63,210 nt of DNA from UBA2645 sp044360285 (GCA_044360285.1 JBIKKP010000002.1:1-63210); one strand, 5' to 3'; shown: positions 50,864 through 60,307, counted from the first letter of the stretch. A program made the numbers and translations. The notes: generated by a model not told the origin, from the letters alone.

Positions 50864-52354
50864 ATGACTAAATCAATAACAGTTGCCTATGGTGATGGCA
50901 TCGGTCCTGAAATCATGGAAAGCACTTTGGAAATCCTGCGCGAAGCCAAAGCCGACATAAAAATAAACATCATCGAAGTTGGAAAGAAAATTTACGAAAA
51001 AGGCTTTAACTCAGGGCTAATGCCTTCGGCTTGGGACGAGATAAACTCAAGTCGTGTGCTGCTTAAGGCTCCAATCACAACTCCACAAGGCGGCGGCTAT
51101 AAAAGCCTTAACGTCACCATGCGAAAAAAGCTTGGACTGTTTGCAAACCTACGCCCCGTTGCTTCTTTCCACCCTTTTGTTGCCACAAATTTTCCAAAAA
51201 TGGATGTTGTGATTGTGCGCGAAAATGAGGAAGATCTATATGCCGGCATTGAATATCGCCAGACCGATCAGACTTACGAATGTTTGAAACTAGTGACTCG
51301 AGAAGGTTGCGAAAAAATCGTTCGTTTTGCGTTTGAATATGCAATCAACAATAATCGCAAAAAAGTCACCTGCTTTTCGAAAGACAATATCATGAAAATG
51401 ACCGACGGGATTTTTCACAAAACTTTCGATGAAATCGCCAAAGAATATCCACAAATTACCACCGATCACTACATCGTAGACATAGGCGCAGCAAGGCTTG
51501 CGGCTAAGCCAGAAATTTTTGATGTCATCGTCACCATGAATCTTTACGGCGATATAATTTCTGACATTGCCGCAGAAATTTCTGGCTCAGTTGGCCTTGC
51601 TGGTTCAGCAAATATCGGGGCAAATCACGCAATGTTTGAAGCAATTCACGGATCAGCTCCCGACATTGCCGAAAAAGACATGGCCAATCCAAGCGGCTTA
51701 ATTCAAGCTGCGGTGATGATGTTGATTCACTTAGGGCAAACCGAAACCGCTGCTAAAATTCGCAACGCACTTTACAAAACTTTGGAAGATGGAATTCACA
51801 CCGCCGACATTTTTAACGAAAAAAACAGTAAAGAAAAAGTTGGAACGAAACAGTTCACCAAAGCAGTAATTGCAAGGCTTGGACAAAAACCGCAGCAGCT
51901 TCCTGAGTTGTCTTCTGTTGTGCAAAAACAACAAACTCCGCAAACAAAACCAGCAGCAAGCAGCAAAAAACCAGAAACAAAATCTTTGATTGGTTTCGAT
52001 TTATTCATTGATTGGCCACAAGAATTTGAGCAGCTTTTGAACTTACTTGAAACGGCCGAAAGTGAAAAATTCGAGATTAAAATGATCAGCGCCAAAGGCC
52101 TTTTGCTGTGGCCGCTACTCGACTTACACATGATGCCAAACTACAACAAAGGCCTTACTGTTTTGCGTTTTATTGGCAAAGGAATTACTGGAAAAAATAG
52201 TCACGACATAATCGATGCCAACAAAACCATCCAACATCAAGACATTGTGGCAATGCTTTCAACTCTGGCGCAAAAACAGCTCGACTTCGTGAAATATGAA
52301 GGACTCTATCTGTTTGACGGCAAGCCGCAATATACCTCGGGCCAAGGAGAATAA
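50864..52354 (+). CDS. icd: Isocitrate dehydrogenase, Rickettsia/Thermus-like with C-terminal extension
   Basis: A second isocitrate dehydrogenase, 496 residues, of the beta-decarboxylating dehydrogenase family. The start ITVAYGDGIGPEIMESTLEI, the stretch LLKAPITTPQGGGYKSLNVT, the substrate motif RENEEDLYAGIEYRQT and the NAD(P) region EAIHGSAPDIAEKDMANPSG agree with the form known from Rickettsia. After residue 340 a linker rich in Pro/Gln/Lys leads to a domain of about 120 residues (SLIGFDLFIDWPQEFEQLLN onward), also seen in Thermus-type enzymes. It shares little with the NADP-type enzyme at 7524, so the two are not recent duplicates and may differ in cofactor. It is transcribed alone, 44 bases ahead of mscS. 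Confidence 0.93.
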   Translation: MTKSITVAYGDGIGPEIMESTLEILREAKADIKINIIEVGKKIYEKGFNSGLMPSAWDEINSSRVLLKAPITTPQGGGYKSLNVTMRKKLGLFANLRPVASFHPFVATNFPKMDVVIVRENEEDLYAGIEYRQTDQTYECLKLVTREGCEKIVRFAFEYAINNNRKKVTCFSKDNIMKMTDGIFHKTFDEIAKEYPQITTDHYIVDIGAARLAAKPEIFDVIVTMNLYGDIISDIAAEISGSVGLAGSANIGANHAMFEAIHGSAPDIAEKDMANPSGLIQAAVMMLIHLGQTETAAKIRNALYKTLEDGIHTADIFNEKNSKEKVGTKQFTKAVIARLGQKPQQLPELSSVVQKQQTPQTKPAASSKKPETKSLIGFDLFIDWPQEFEQLLNLLETAESEKFEIKMISAKGLLLWPLLDLHMMPNYNKGLTVLRFIGKGITGKNSHDIIDANKTIQHQDIVAMLSTLAQKQLDFVKYEGLYLFDGKPQYTSGQGE

Positions 52355-52398
52355 GTCCAAAGAAAAAGGTCGGGAAAATAAACTAAAATTCAGCGCAA

Positions 52399-53655
52399 AT
52401 GACTGGAATAAATTACGATAAAATTTTTAGTGTAATTGAGAAAACCTTGGCCAGTCCAAGCCTTTATTTTCAGTCACTTTCGCTGATTTTATGCTTTGTA
52501 ATTTCTTACTATCTTTACCAAATAATCCGCAAATTTTTTTCGCTAAAAGAGTCGAAGAAAAACGCTGATTTCAATAAACTCGCCACACGCTACATTTTTC
52601 CACTGCTTTATCCAGCCCTGACTTTGTCCCTACTCTCGCTTGGCTTAGTGGTCTATCTACAATTTTTCAAAGAAGCGATTTTGATTTCGACAACAATCAA
52701 ATTTTTGACGTTATTTTTGTTTTTGCGCTTCATGCGAATTTCGTCAAAAAGCACCTTCATTGCTAACGCTATTGGCTTTGTTTTAATGCCGGCTTTGATC
52801 TTGCATATCTTCGACATGCTGCCGATGGCAATTGAATATCTTGACTCTCTATCTTTCGTTATTGGTTCAATAAAAATCTCGCTCTACCTTGTAATTAAAG
52901 CCTTCATCGTTGCCCTAACCGTTTTTTGGTTGGCCAGTTTAATCAGCAAAAAAAGCCGCAACTACATCGAAAAAAATCGCGAAATTCAGTCGAACACCAA
53001 AGGCATCATCATTAAATTCGTCGACATTCTCATCTATACCGGCGTCATCATAATTTTGTTAAAAACTTTTGGTGTAGACATGACAGCCTTTGCAGTTGTA
53101 GGCGGCGCAATTGGTGTTGGAATTGGATTTGGTCTGCAAAAAATTGCCTCAAACTTCATCAGCGGCATCATTTTGCTTTTTGAAAAATCAGTTGAGATCG
53201 GCGATTTGATCGAACTTGAAAATGGCAACATGGGCAAAATCAAACGCTTCAGCGGTCGATACACCTTGCTTGAAATGCTCGACGGCAAAGAAATTTTTAT
53301 GCCAAATGAAGATCTAATCACTGGCAAGGTAATCAATTGGACCCACACCAACAGCCAAGGCCGTGTCGAAATTAACCTTGGCGTTGCTTACGGTTCAGAC
53401 CTTGAGTTTGTAAAGCAAACCATGATTAGCTGCGCAAAGTCACATCCAAAATGTTTACTTGAGCCAGAAATTGAATGCTTCGTCACCGAATTTTCTGATT
53501 TTGATATAAAATTCACCCTATACTTCTGGATCGCCGATATGGTTGAAGGAAGAGCCGCCCCAAAAAGCGATGTATTGATAAAAATCTGGCAAGAATTCGA
53601 GAAACACGAAATCAAAATTCCGCTACCGCAACGTGAAGTGAGGATCAGGGACTAG
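52399..53655 (+). CDS. mscS: Mechanosensitive ion channel, MscS family
   Basis: A membrane channel that opens on osmotic downshock. The 418 residues have about five helices before the pore: LILCFVISYYLYQII, then YIFPLLYPALTLSLLSLGLV, and others. The pore-lining helix is Gly/Ala-rich (AVVGGAIGVGIGFGLQKIAS). The beta domain (FEKSVEIGDLIELENGNMGK) and the alpha/beta C-terminal domain follow. It is larger than E. coli MscS (286) because of extra N-terminal helices. It follows the second icd by 44 bases. Palindromes of families C and D lie downstream. Confidence 0.92.
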   Translation: MTGINYDKIFSVIEKTLASPSLYFQSLSLILCFVISYYLYQIIRKFFSLKESKKNADFNKLATRYIFPLLYPALTLSLLSLGLVVYLQFFKEAILISTTIKFLTLFLFLRFMRISSKSTFIANAIGFVLMPALILHIFDMLPMAIEYLDSLSFVIGSIKISLYLVIKAFIVALTVFWLASLISKKSRNYIEKNREIQSNTKGIIIKFVDILIYTGVIIILLKTFGVDMTAFAVVGGAIGVGIGFGLQKIASNFISGIILLFEKSVEIGDLIELENGNMGKIKRFSGRYTLLEMLDGKEIFMPNEDLITGKVINWTHTNSQGRVEINLGVAYGSDLEFVKQTMISCAKSHPKCLLEPEIECFVTEFSDFDIKFTLYFWIADMVEGRAAPKSDVLIKIWQEFEKHEIKIPLPQREVRIRD

Positions 53656-53700
53656 GCTAGAGAGCGGCTAGAGAGCGATCTGCAAACTTATTTGCTCGAT

Positions 53701-53740
53701 GCTGGGCGTGGTTTGCAACCGCGCCCACTCGGAAAAACAA
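53701..53740. repeat. Palindromic element family C, variant unit
   Basis: The hairpin GGGCGTGGTT/AACCGCGCCC sits in the context GATGCTGGGCG, like the unit at 45217, but with changed stem bases on both sides. The tail ATGTTCATC at 53740 then runs into a family D palindrome. Confidence 0.8.
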
Positions 53741-53743
53741 TGT

Positions 53744-53780
53744 TCATCAAAGCCTCCTTTGAAAAAGGAGGCTTTGATGA
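53744..53780. repeat. Palindromic element family D, copy 2
   Basis: Arms of 17 bases, TCATCAAAGCCTCCTTT and its exact complement, flank GAA. The right half matches the element at 27222-27250. It lies 5 bases from the secF stop and could act as a 3' structure for that minus-strand gene. Confidence 0.88.
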
Positions 53781-53784
53781 GCAA

Positions 53785-54687
53785 CTACTTCTCCTTCTTC
53801 CGAGGATCAAAATAAAGCAGGATCGGCGCTGAAATATAGATCGAAGAATAAGTTCCAACCGCAATTCCAAAGAAGGTCGCAGCAGAAAAGCTAAACAAAG
53901 CTTCGCCGCCATAAATCATCAAAGCCAAAACCGACACCAAGGTCACGCTCGAAATCAACACAGTTCTGCTTAGAGTTGAATTGATGCTTGAATTAATCAG
54001 CTGCGACAAATTCATCTTTTTGTGACGATGCAAATTCTCGCGGATGCGGTCATAAATCACCACCGAGTCATTGATTGAATAGCCAATAATCGTCAGCACC
54101 GCCGCAATTGAAGTGACGTTAAATTCGATGCCGCTGAATGAATAAAATCCAAGCGTCAACACTGCATCATGCAGCAAAGCAAAAATGCCACCAAGGCCGA
54201 ACTGCCAATCGAAACGCACCCACAAATAAATCATCAAAAAAGCAAAGGACAAAACCAGTGCCATCACCCCTTTCATGATCAGTTCGGCGCCAATTTGCGG
54301 TCCAACATAGTCAACTTTGCGATATTCAACTTCGCCAAAATTTGTCGCTAAAATTTCCTGAATTTTTTTAACCAAAACGCTTTGTTCTTCATCACTTTTG
54401 GCAACGCGAATTAGAAAATCACTGCCATCAACATTTTGAATTTGTACGTCTTTAATGTCGGCAGAAACAAGTTCGCGAACCTTAGAAACATCTGGGTTGG
54501 AAGCGATGCGCGCTTCCACCAAAATTCCACCGGCGAAATCAATTCCGAAATTTAATCCGCGCACGCCAACTAAAATAATTGATCCCAAAATGCAGACAAC
54601 CGACATGAAAAGCGCCAACTTATGAACCTTCATGAAGTCAATATGGGCGTGGCTTAAGCCATTACGAAGCGAAGATAAAATTTTCAT
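53785..54687 (-). CDS. secF: Protein translocase subunit SecF
   Basis: A six-helix inner-membrane protein that with SecD uses the proton gradient to help export. The ATG at 54687 (MKILSSLRNGL) is chosen over a TTG nine bases upstream. The 300 residues contain the first-helix region GIDFAGGILVEARI, a periplasmic domain, and the conserved YSINDSVVIYDRIRENLHRH with the RND-type motif. TLSRTVLISSVTLVSVLALM and the last helices follow. secD is not adjacent; rpsT lies upstream instead, so secD must be elsewhere in the genome. Confidence 0.95.
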   Translation of the reverse strand: MKILSSLRNGLSHAHIDFMKVHKLALFMSVVCILGSIILVGVRGLNFGIDFAGGILVEARIASNPDVSKVRELVSADIKDVQIQNVDGSDFLIRVAKSDEEQSVLVKKIQEILATNFGEVEYRKVDYVGPQIGAELIMKGVMALVLSFAFLMIYLWVRFDWQFGLGGIFALLHDAVLTLGFYSFSGIEFNVTSIAAVLTIIGYSINDSVVIYDRIRENLHRHKKMNLSQLINSSINSTLSRTVLISSVTLVSVLALMIYGGEALFSFSAATFFGIAVGTYSSIYISAPILLYFDPRKKEK

Positions 54688-54707
54688 TTTAAACAAATTT
54701 TGGTCAC

Positions 54708-54749
54708 AAAAAAACCTCGCAAAACTGCGAAGTTTTTTGCGAGGTTTTT
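54708..54749 (-). terminator. Terminator after rpsT
   Basis: AAAACCTCGCAAAA and TTTTGCGAGGTTTT form a 14-base stem around a short loop. On the minus strand it ends in seven T. It lies 51 bases past the rpsT stop and upstream of secF, so secF should have its own promoter. Confidence 0.9.
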
Positions 54750-54799
54750 AGTTTCTAATTTAGCGCCAAGCCAGCATTGATGCGGCTTTGCAAGCATAA

Positions 54800-55066
54800 T
54801 TATTTTTTAATTTTTTTGATTGCCGCTGAAAGTCTGCTCAATTTTCTTGATGCAGTATTGAGCTTAATAACGTTCTTAGAAACGCCACTCATGATTTCTG
54901 GCTGTAGAGCTTTCAAAGCTTCATTAGCTTTTGCTGCATCATTTGCTTTGATCGCATCATCAACTTTTCTTGCGAATGTTCTGATACGATTCTTTCTTGA
55001 ATTGTTAATTTCTTTTTTAGCAGCACTAGAGCGAAGGGCCTTCTGAGCCGATTTTGTATTAGCCAT
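54800..55066 (-). CDS. rpsT: 30S ribosomal protein S20
   Basis: A small basic 16S rRNA-binding protein. The start at 55066 gives MANTKSAQKALRSSAAKKEI, the standard N terminus; an open frame to 55096 adds ten residues that do not fit the family. The resulting 88 residues are the normal length, a Lys/Arg/Ala-rich helical bundle with NSRKNRIRTFARKVDDAIKA and the C-terminal TASRKLSRLSAAIKKIKK. It is a single gene with a strong terminator, as usual for S20. Confidence 0.95.
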   Translation of the reverse strand: MANTKSAQKALRSSAAKKEINNSRKNRIRTFARKVDDAIKANDAAKANEALKALQPEIMSGVSKNVIKLNTASRKLSRLSAAIKKIKK

Positions 55067-55176
55067 TTTTGACTGAAATTTTATTGGAAAGTTCAAAAAC
55101 CCGCTTGAAACCTTGATTCAATTGATCCCACAGGCGAGTAAAGAGGCGGCGCAACCTATGAATCGAAATCAAATTA

Positions 55177-56439
55177 TCAAGCAGAAATCTTGGCAACTCC
55201 ATTCATGTAGGAAACTAGAGCCGCGGGCACCGAAATTGACCCATCTTCATTTTGATAATTTTCTAAAATCGCCACCAAAGTTCGACCAACCGCAAGCGAA
55301 GAGCCATTTAGCGTATGCACAAAAACGCTTTTCCCTTCTTTGTTTTTATATTTGATTGCAGCCCTGCGCGACTGGAAATCGCCGCAATTTGAGCAGCTGG
55401 AAATCTCGCGATATTTTTCTTGGCTGGGCAACCAAACTTCCAAATCGTAAGTTTTTTGCGCGCAAAATCCCATGTCGCCACTGCACAGCAAAATCTTGCG
55501 GAAAGGCAATTCAAGCCTTCGCAAAACTTCGCAAGAAACGTTGGTCATGCGTTCATGTTCTGCCGCAGAATCTTCCGCGGTTGTAATTGAAACCAACTCA
55601 ACTTTCTTGAATTGATGTTGGCGAATCATGCCGCGCGTATCTTTTCCGGCCGATCCCGCTTCACGGCGAAAACACGGCGTGTAAGCGGTGAAGCGAATTG
55701 GAAGTTGCGTTTCGTTTAAAGTTTTTTTCGCAACCAAATTAACCAGAGAAACTTCCGCAGTTGGAATCAACCAATATCCATCGGAAGTTGAAAATGCTTC
55801 TTCGGAAAATTTCGGCAGCTGGCCAGAAAATTGCATCGCTTGCGACTTCACCAAATTTGGTGGAGAAATTTCTTCGTAACCAGATTCCAACGCAACATCG
55901 AGCATAAAGTTAGAAAGTGCACGCTCCAGACGCGCCAAGCCTCCCAACAAAGTTGAAAATCGCGCCCCCGACATCAAAGCCGATTGCTCAAAATCGAGCA
56001 TTTTTAATTTTTCACCAAGCTCGTCATGCGATTTTGGCGGGAAGGAAAATTTTTTCGGTGATCCAAATTTTTCGACTTCAACATTTTCTTCCTCACTTTT
56101 TCCATGCGGAACCGAAACGTCGGGAATGTTTGGGATTGCAAGCAGGAGCGCCTCAAGTTTTTCATCAAGCGAGGAATCACTTTCTGCAGCAGCGAGCTCT
56201 AAATTAATTTTTTTCGATTCTTCCAGCAACGCGCTTGCATCAGCGCCAGATCGCTTCAAAACCGAAATTTCTTGCGCAATTTTATTTCGCTTCGCTTGTA
56301 ATTCTTGAATCAAAAAAGTTTTTTTCCTTTTCTCTTCATCAAGCGCCAAAATCTCTGCAGCTTTGAAATTAGCAGAACGCGCAGCCATTGCTGCATCAAA
56401 TTTTTGTGGATTTTCACGAATCCATTTGATGTCTAACAT
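55177..56439 (-). CDS. serS: Serine--tRNA ligase
   Basis: Charges tRNA-Ser and is also needed for selenocysteine where present. The ATG at 56439 (MLDIKWIRENPQKF) gives 420 residues and the usual N terminus; the open frame to 56511 is not used. An N-terminal coiled-coil tRNA arm (about 25-105) is followed by the class II core. Motif 2 reads FRREAGSAGKDTRGMIRQHQ, and motif 3 reads AVGRTLVAILENYQNEDGSI. It is a single gene, divergent from dapE. Confidence 0.96.
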   Translation of the reverse strand: MLDIKWIRENPQKFDAAMAARSANFKAAEILALDEEKRKKTFLIQELQAKRNKIAQEISVLKRSGADASALLEESKKINLELAAAESDSSLDEKLEALLLAIPNIPDVSVPHGKSEEENVEVEKFGSPKKFSFPPKSHDELGEKLKMLDFEQSALMSGARFSTLLGGLARLERALSNFMLDVALESGYEEISPPNLVKSQAMQFSGQLPKFSEEAFSTSDGYWLIPTAEVSLVNLVAKKTLNETQLPIRFTAYTPCFRREAGSAGKDTRGMIRQHQFKKVELVSITTAEDSAAEHERMTNVSCEVLRRLELPFRKILLCSGDMGFCAQKTYDLEVWLPSQEKYREISSCSNCGDFQSRRAAIKYKNKEGKSVFVHTLNGSSLAVGRTLVAILENYQNEDGSISVPAALVSYMNGVAKISA

Positions 56440-56523
56440 TTTATTTTTTTCTGAATTGAATTTGGAAAAAGAGCGCCAGAAAAGCGCACCACTACTCTTT
56501 TCTCTAAGCAAAAAATTTCAACG

Positions 56524-57684
56524 ATGAAACTTGACGTAATCAAACTTTCGCAAGAACTAATCCGCATTCCATCTTACAGCGGCAATAATCCGCAGGTGAT
56601 TAATTTTTTATCAAATCAGTTAAAAGAACTGGGTTTTGCTTGCGATATTTTGGAATATGACGGCGATGGATCTTACAGCGTCAATAATTTGCACGCAATT
56701 TTTAATCCAAAAAATTCTGATAAAGTCATTTATTTCGCCGGCCATACCGACGTTGTTAACGAAGGCAACAAAGCCTCGTGGAAGCACGATCCATTTAGCG
56801 CCACAATTGAAGATGGAAAACTTTTTGGCCGCGGCACTGCCGACATGAAATGCGCAATTGCTTGCTTTGTTTCAGCTGTTGCTGAGTTCCTTGAAAAAAA
56901 TCCAAATCCCGATTTTGGCATTGGTTTCCTCATCACTAACGACGAGGAAAATGACAGCATCAACGGCACCAAAAAAGTGCTGAATTGGATGGAAAAAAAC
57001 GGCAAAAAAATTTCGCATTGTTTGGTTGGTGAACCAACAAATCCGCAAAAATTTGGTGAAATGATAAAGGTTGGAAGACGCGGTTCTATTGGCTTTACGC
57101 TGAAAGTGACCGGCAAACAAGGTCACGTTGCTTATCCAGATATTGCGCTAAATCCAATCACGATTTTGATTAATTTGCTGAAAGTTTTGAAAGATCACAA
57201 ATTCGACGAAGGCACGCCATTCTTTGATCGAAGCAACTTAGAAATCACTTCAATTTCTTCGCAAAATCTGGGAGCCAACGTAATTCCAAATGAAGCTTCT
57301 TGCGCTTTCAACGTGCGCTTCAACGACTGCCACAAGGCTTCCGACATCATTAGTTTGGTGACTTATGCTTGCGAAAAAACTGTTGGCTTCGGCGCAAAAT
57401 ATGAACTGACAAATCGCGTAAGCGGCGAAGCTTTTTTGAGCGATCCAAAATTTCTAGCACCAATTGTGATTGCTGCTGTTGAAAAAATTTGTGAAAAAAA
57501 ACCAGTGATGAGCACAAGTGGCGGAACGTCGGACGCTAGATTTATCAAGGACTTCGCCGAAGTTGTGGAAATTGGTTTAGTCAATCAAACCGCTCACAAA
57601 ATCGACGAATTTGCGGAAGTCTCTGAGATCATCGAATTGCAAAAAACTTACCTCGAAATTCTACAAAATTATGAAAAGAATTAA
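56524..57684 (+). CDS. dapE: Succinyl-diaminopimelate desuccinylase
   Basis: A zinc enzyme of the M20 family that makes LL-diaminopimelate for lysine and peptidoglycan. The 386 residues hold the metal ligands in FAGHTDVVNEG, GRGTADMKCA and LITNDEENDSINGT (catalytic Glu). GEPTNP, the dimerisation domain with RRGSIGFTLKVTGKQGHVAY, STSGGTSDARFIKD and the terminal His in VNQTAHKIDEF complete it. The start at 56524 fits the family. Its end overlaps pgpA by 14 bases, so the run dapE-pgpA-three prepilins looks like one transcription unit. Confidence 0.95.
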   Translation: MKLDVIKLSQELIRIPSYSGNNPQVINFLSNQLKELGFACDILEYDGDGSYSVNNLHAIFNPKNSDKVIYFAGHTDVVNEGNKASWKHDPFSATIEDGKLFGRGTADMKCAIACFVSAVAEFLEKNPNPDFGIGFLITNDEENDSINGTKKVLNWMEKNGKKISHCLVGEPTNPQKFGEMIKVGRRGSIGFTLKVTGKQGHVAYPDIALNPITILINLLKVLKDHKFDEGTPFFDRSNLEITSISSQNLGANVIPNEASCAFNVRFNDCHKASDIISLVTYACEKTVGFGAKYELTNRVSGEAFLSDPKFLAPIVIAAVEKICEKKPVMSTSGGTSDARFIKDFAEVVEIGLVNQTAHKIDEFAEVSEIIELQKTYLEILQNYEKN

Positions 57685-58192
57685 CGAAATTATTTTAACA
57701 TTTTTCTTTCTTGGTAAAGCAAAAAAAGCGCCCGGAACCTTTGGCAGTATTGGCGCTCTAGCTTTTTGGTTTTTTCTTTCGCAGCTTTTTTTCAATCAGC
57801 AATTCTCAATAAAAAGTCAGACAATTTTTTGGGGATTTTTTTTGTTGACGATTCTGCTTTACGGAATTTTTGCCATTCCATTTTACGCAAAAAAAGTTGG
57901 CGAAATTGACCACAAATCAATCGTACTTGACGAAGTTTTCGGGCAGATTCTTGCTCTGCAAATGACTTTCGTTTTTATCAGCGAAAATTATTTCCAAAAC
58001 CCGCGTCTAATTCTGGCGCACCTACTTTTTTGCTTCGTTCTTTTTAGATTTTTCGACATAAGAAAACCGCTGCTAATTGGCTATCTTGACCGCAATTTAA
58101 AAAACAGTTTTGGCGTCATGTTAGATGACGTATTATGCGGCTTGGTTGTAGGGCTCATCGGAATTGCAACTATACATTTTTTTCATGCCTAA
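57671..58192 (+). CDS. pgpA: Phosphatidylglycerophosphatase A
   Basis: An inner-membrane phosphatase that makes phosphatidylglycerol. The ATG at 57671 (MKRINEIILTFFFLG) is preferred over one at 57611 that lies deep in dapE. The 173 residues show the family motifs GKAKKAPGTFGSIGAL near the start, SIVLDEVFGQILAL in the middle, and RFFDIRKPLLIGYLDRNLKN with GVMLDDVLCGLVVG at the end. There are three to four membrane helices. It overlaps both dapE and the first prepilin gene by a few bases. Confidence 0.94.
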   Translation: MKRINEIILTFFFLGKAKKAPGTFGSIGALAFWFFLSQLFFNQQFSIKSQTIFWGFFLLTILLYGIFAIPFYAKKVGEIDHKSIVLDEVFGQILALQMTFVFISENYFQNPRLILAHLLFCFVLFRFFDIRKPLLIGYLDRNLKNSFGVMLDDVLCGLVVGLIGIATIHFFHA

Positions 58193-59210
58193 AAACTTAA
58201 AAGCCTTCAGTTTAATTGAGCTTTCCATCGTGATTTTGATCGTCTCGATTTTGCTCACCGGCGCACTTTCAGCGACAATGTTTTCGGTGAATAAATCTAA
58301 GGTCAGGCTTAGCCAAGAACGCATGCAAACCATCTACAAAGCGATGGGAATTTTCTTGAGCAAAAACGGTTATCTTCCTTGTCCAGCAGCAATCACTTTG
58401 GCTAAATCAAACAGCTCATATGGCACCGCGGCGGGCAGTTGCTCTTCCGCTCCAGGCACTGCTTCTGGCTATTGGAAATCAACTGACTCTGACAGCCCAA
58501 ATCTTTTTTTTGGCATGGTTCCAACCAAGACACTTGGGCTTTCATCAGATTTTTCAGAAGATGGATTTGGTGGAAAAATTGGCTATTTTGTGCATAGCGG
58601 CTTCGCCTCGGCAACCACTTTTGGCAAGGGCCCAGCCTCAGTTAGCAGTTCAAAAAATTATGCCGATGACAGCAACTTGCTTCGCATCATCATTAAAGAA
58701 AAGCCGACCTCAGAATTACAAATCACCAACGATGCCGCTTTTGCACTTATAAGCTATGGAACCAATAAACTCGCTGGTTGGAACATAAATGCCAGCACAC
58801 AAAATGCCGCATCAACTGACGCAGAAGAAATAGAAAATAGCTTAGGAAGCCTTGATGCAACCACTGGCACAGCAACTTTCGACAACGTGCTTTTCATTTC
58901 TTCAGCAAATAGCGACTCTTTCGACGACATAGTTTTTTACAAAACGCGCGACGAAATGACTCTCGATTTCAACTTACTTGGCCTGGTTTCTTGCGACGAA
59001 GCAAGTCCAACACAAACCATAAATTATGGCGGCACAGATTACGGCTATACCTGGGCAGCAAGCAGCAGCACAAAATATGGAGCAAACGCTGCAGCCAGCC
59101 AAGTTTGTCCAACTGGATATACAGCTGGCGTGGCTCGACCAACAAAAAAGTGTGGCGCTTTTGGCAAGTGGGAAAGCGATGTAATTGAAAACTGCTTACA
59201 AAATCCGTAA
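58185..59210 (+). CDS. Type IV prepilin-like protein 1
   Basis: A 341-residue protein with a type III (prepilin) signal: basic MPKNLK, then AFSLIELSIVILIVSILLTG, with Glu at +5 of the mature chain and Ala rather than Gly at -1. The large globular domain holds YLPCPAA, SSDFSEDGFGGKIGYFV and DDIVFYKTRDEMTLDF. The C-terminal module is CPTGYTAG, KKCGAFGKWE and a final Cys. Six cysteines recur in the next protein at matching places, suggesting three disulfides. It starts 8 bases inside pgpA and ends overlapping the next ATG by one base. Minor pseudopilin or adhesive pilin tip are the likeliest roles; no secretion ATPase or prepilin peptidase gene is in view. Confidence 0.8.
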   Translation: MPKNLKAFSLIELSIVILIVSILLTGALSATMFSVNKSKVRLSQERMQTIYKAMGIFLSKNGYLPCPAAITLAKSNSSYGTAAGSCSSAPGTASGYWKSTDSDSPNLFFGMVPTKTLGLSSDFSEDGFGGKIGYFVHSGFASATTFGKGPASVSSSKNYADDSNLLRIIIKEKPTSELQITNDAAFALISYGTNKLAGWNINASTQNAASTDAEEIENSLGSLDATTGTATFDNVLFISSANSDSFDDIVFYKTRDEMTLDFNLLGLVSCDEASPTQTINYGGTDYGYTWAASSSTKYGANAAASQVCPTGYTAGVARPTKKCGAFGKWESDVIENCLQNP

Positions 59211-60307
59211 TGAAAACAGCAGCAAGTCGTTCCAAATCTAGCTTCACACTCATCGAGCTTTCGGTGCTGATCTTGATAATCTCAGTTTTTTTAGCTGGAA
59301 CCTTCACGCTTCTAAACAGCAGAAACGCCGGTCGCAAAGTCACCGCCACCAACGAAAAAATTCAAATAATCTACAAATCGCTAGGAATTTTTTTGAGCAA
59401 AAACGGCCATTTACCATGCCCCGCCGCAATTAATCTTCCAATCACTGACGCCAATTACGGTATCGCCGCAGAAACTTGCGCCAATCCGCCAGCAAGCGGC
59501 TCGGGATATTGGAAAAGCTCGTTTCACGATTTCATTTATTACGGCATGATTCCAACCACAACTTTGGGTCTGCCCAGCGATTTTTCGGTTGATGGCTTTG
59601 GCAGCAAATTTTCTTACGCCATCATTAATGGGTTCACCAAGGCAGAATTTTTTCCACTTGACATCGCTTCAACTGATGATGGCAGCGGCAACCTCTATTC
59701 TACTTACACCAAAGATGTTGCACTTGGTTCGGGCTATCGATTTTTTCTTAATGATCGCAAAAAAGATTCGGCCGGAACTGTGGTAAATACTGCCTTAACC
59801 AGCGATGCAATGTTTGTTTTAATCAGCCACGGCGCCAATAAATCTGGCGCTTGGGGACAGAATTCTACTACACAAAACTCTCTTTCTTCCAGCAACGAAG
59901 AAATTTGGAATTCGGTCACTGGAAATATCGATTCTCCAGCTGATGGCAAAGCAGATTTCTACAACAGCAACTCTAACGTCAGCACGCCATTTCCTTTTGT
60001 TTTTTCCTCAACTGTTGACGGCGTTTTCGACGATATAATTTTCTACAAAACCAGAAACGAAATGATTAGCGACTTCAAGCTTTTTGGCTTGATACCTTGT
60101 GCAAGCAACGTCACGCAAAGCATAACCTACGGCGCGCCTTCAAACTTTAGTTGGACCGGTGATTTAAGCATAAAATATGGCGAGATCGTTCCCTCAGGCA
60201 ACGCCTGCCCCGGCGGCTTCGAAGGTGGACCAAAATATCCTGGCAAAAAATGCGGCGCTTTTGGCAATTGGGAAAGCACTGTGGCGCGGCCGTGCTTAGC
60301 AGGGTAA
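59210..60307 (+). CDS. Type IV prepilin-like protein 2
   Basis: The second of three tandem paralogs, 365 residues. The N terminus KSSFTLIELSVLILIISVFL carries the prepilin pattern, here with Ser at -1. It shares with the first copy LGIFLSKNGHLPCPAAI, YYGMIPTTTLGLPSDFSVDG, FGSKFSYAI, DDIIFYKTRNEMISDFKLFG and the tail CPGGFEGG-KKCGAFGNWE-C. All six cysteines are conserved. It is translated through a TAATG overlap with copy 1. Divergence outside these blocks is large, so the duplication is old. Confidence 0.8.
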   Translation: MKTAASRSKSSFTLIELSVLILIISVFLAGTFTLLNSRNAGRKVTATNEKIQIIYKSLGIFLSKNGHLPCPAAINLPITDANYGIAAETCANPPASGSGYWKSSFHDFIYYGMIPTTTLGLPSDFSVDGFGSKFSYAIINGFTKAEFFPLDIASTDDGSGNLYSTYTKDVALGSGYRFFLNDRKKDSAGTVVNTALTSDAMFVLISHGANKSGAWGQNSTTQNSLSSSNEEIWNSVTGNIDSPADGKADFYNSNSNVSTPFPFVFSSTVDGVFDDIIFYKTRNEMISDFKLFGLIPCASNVTQSITYGAPSNFSWTGDLSIKYGEIVPSGNACPGGFEGGPKYPGKKCGAFGNWESTVARPCLAG

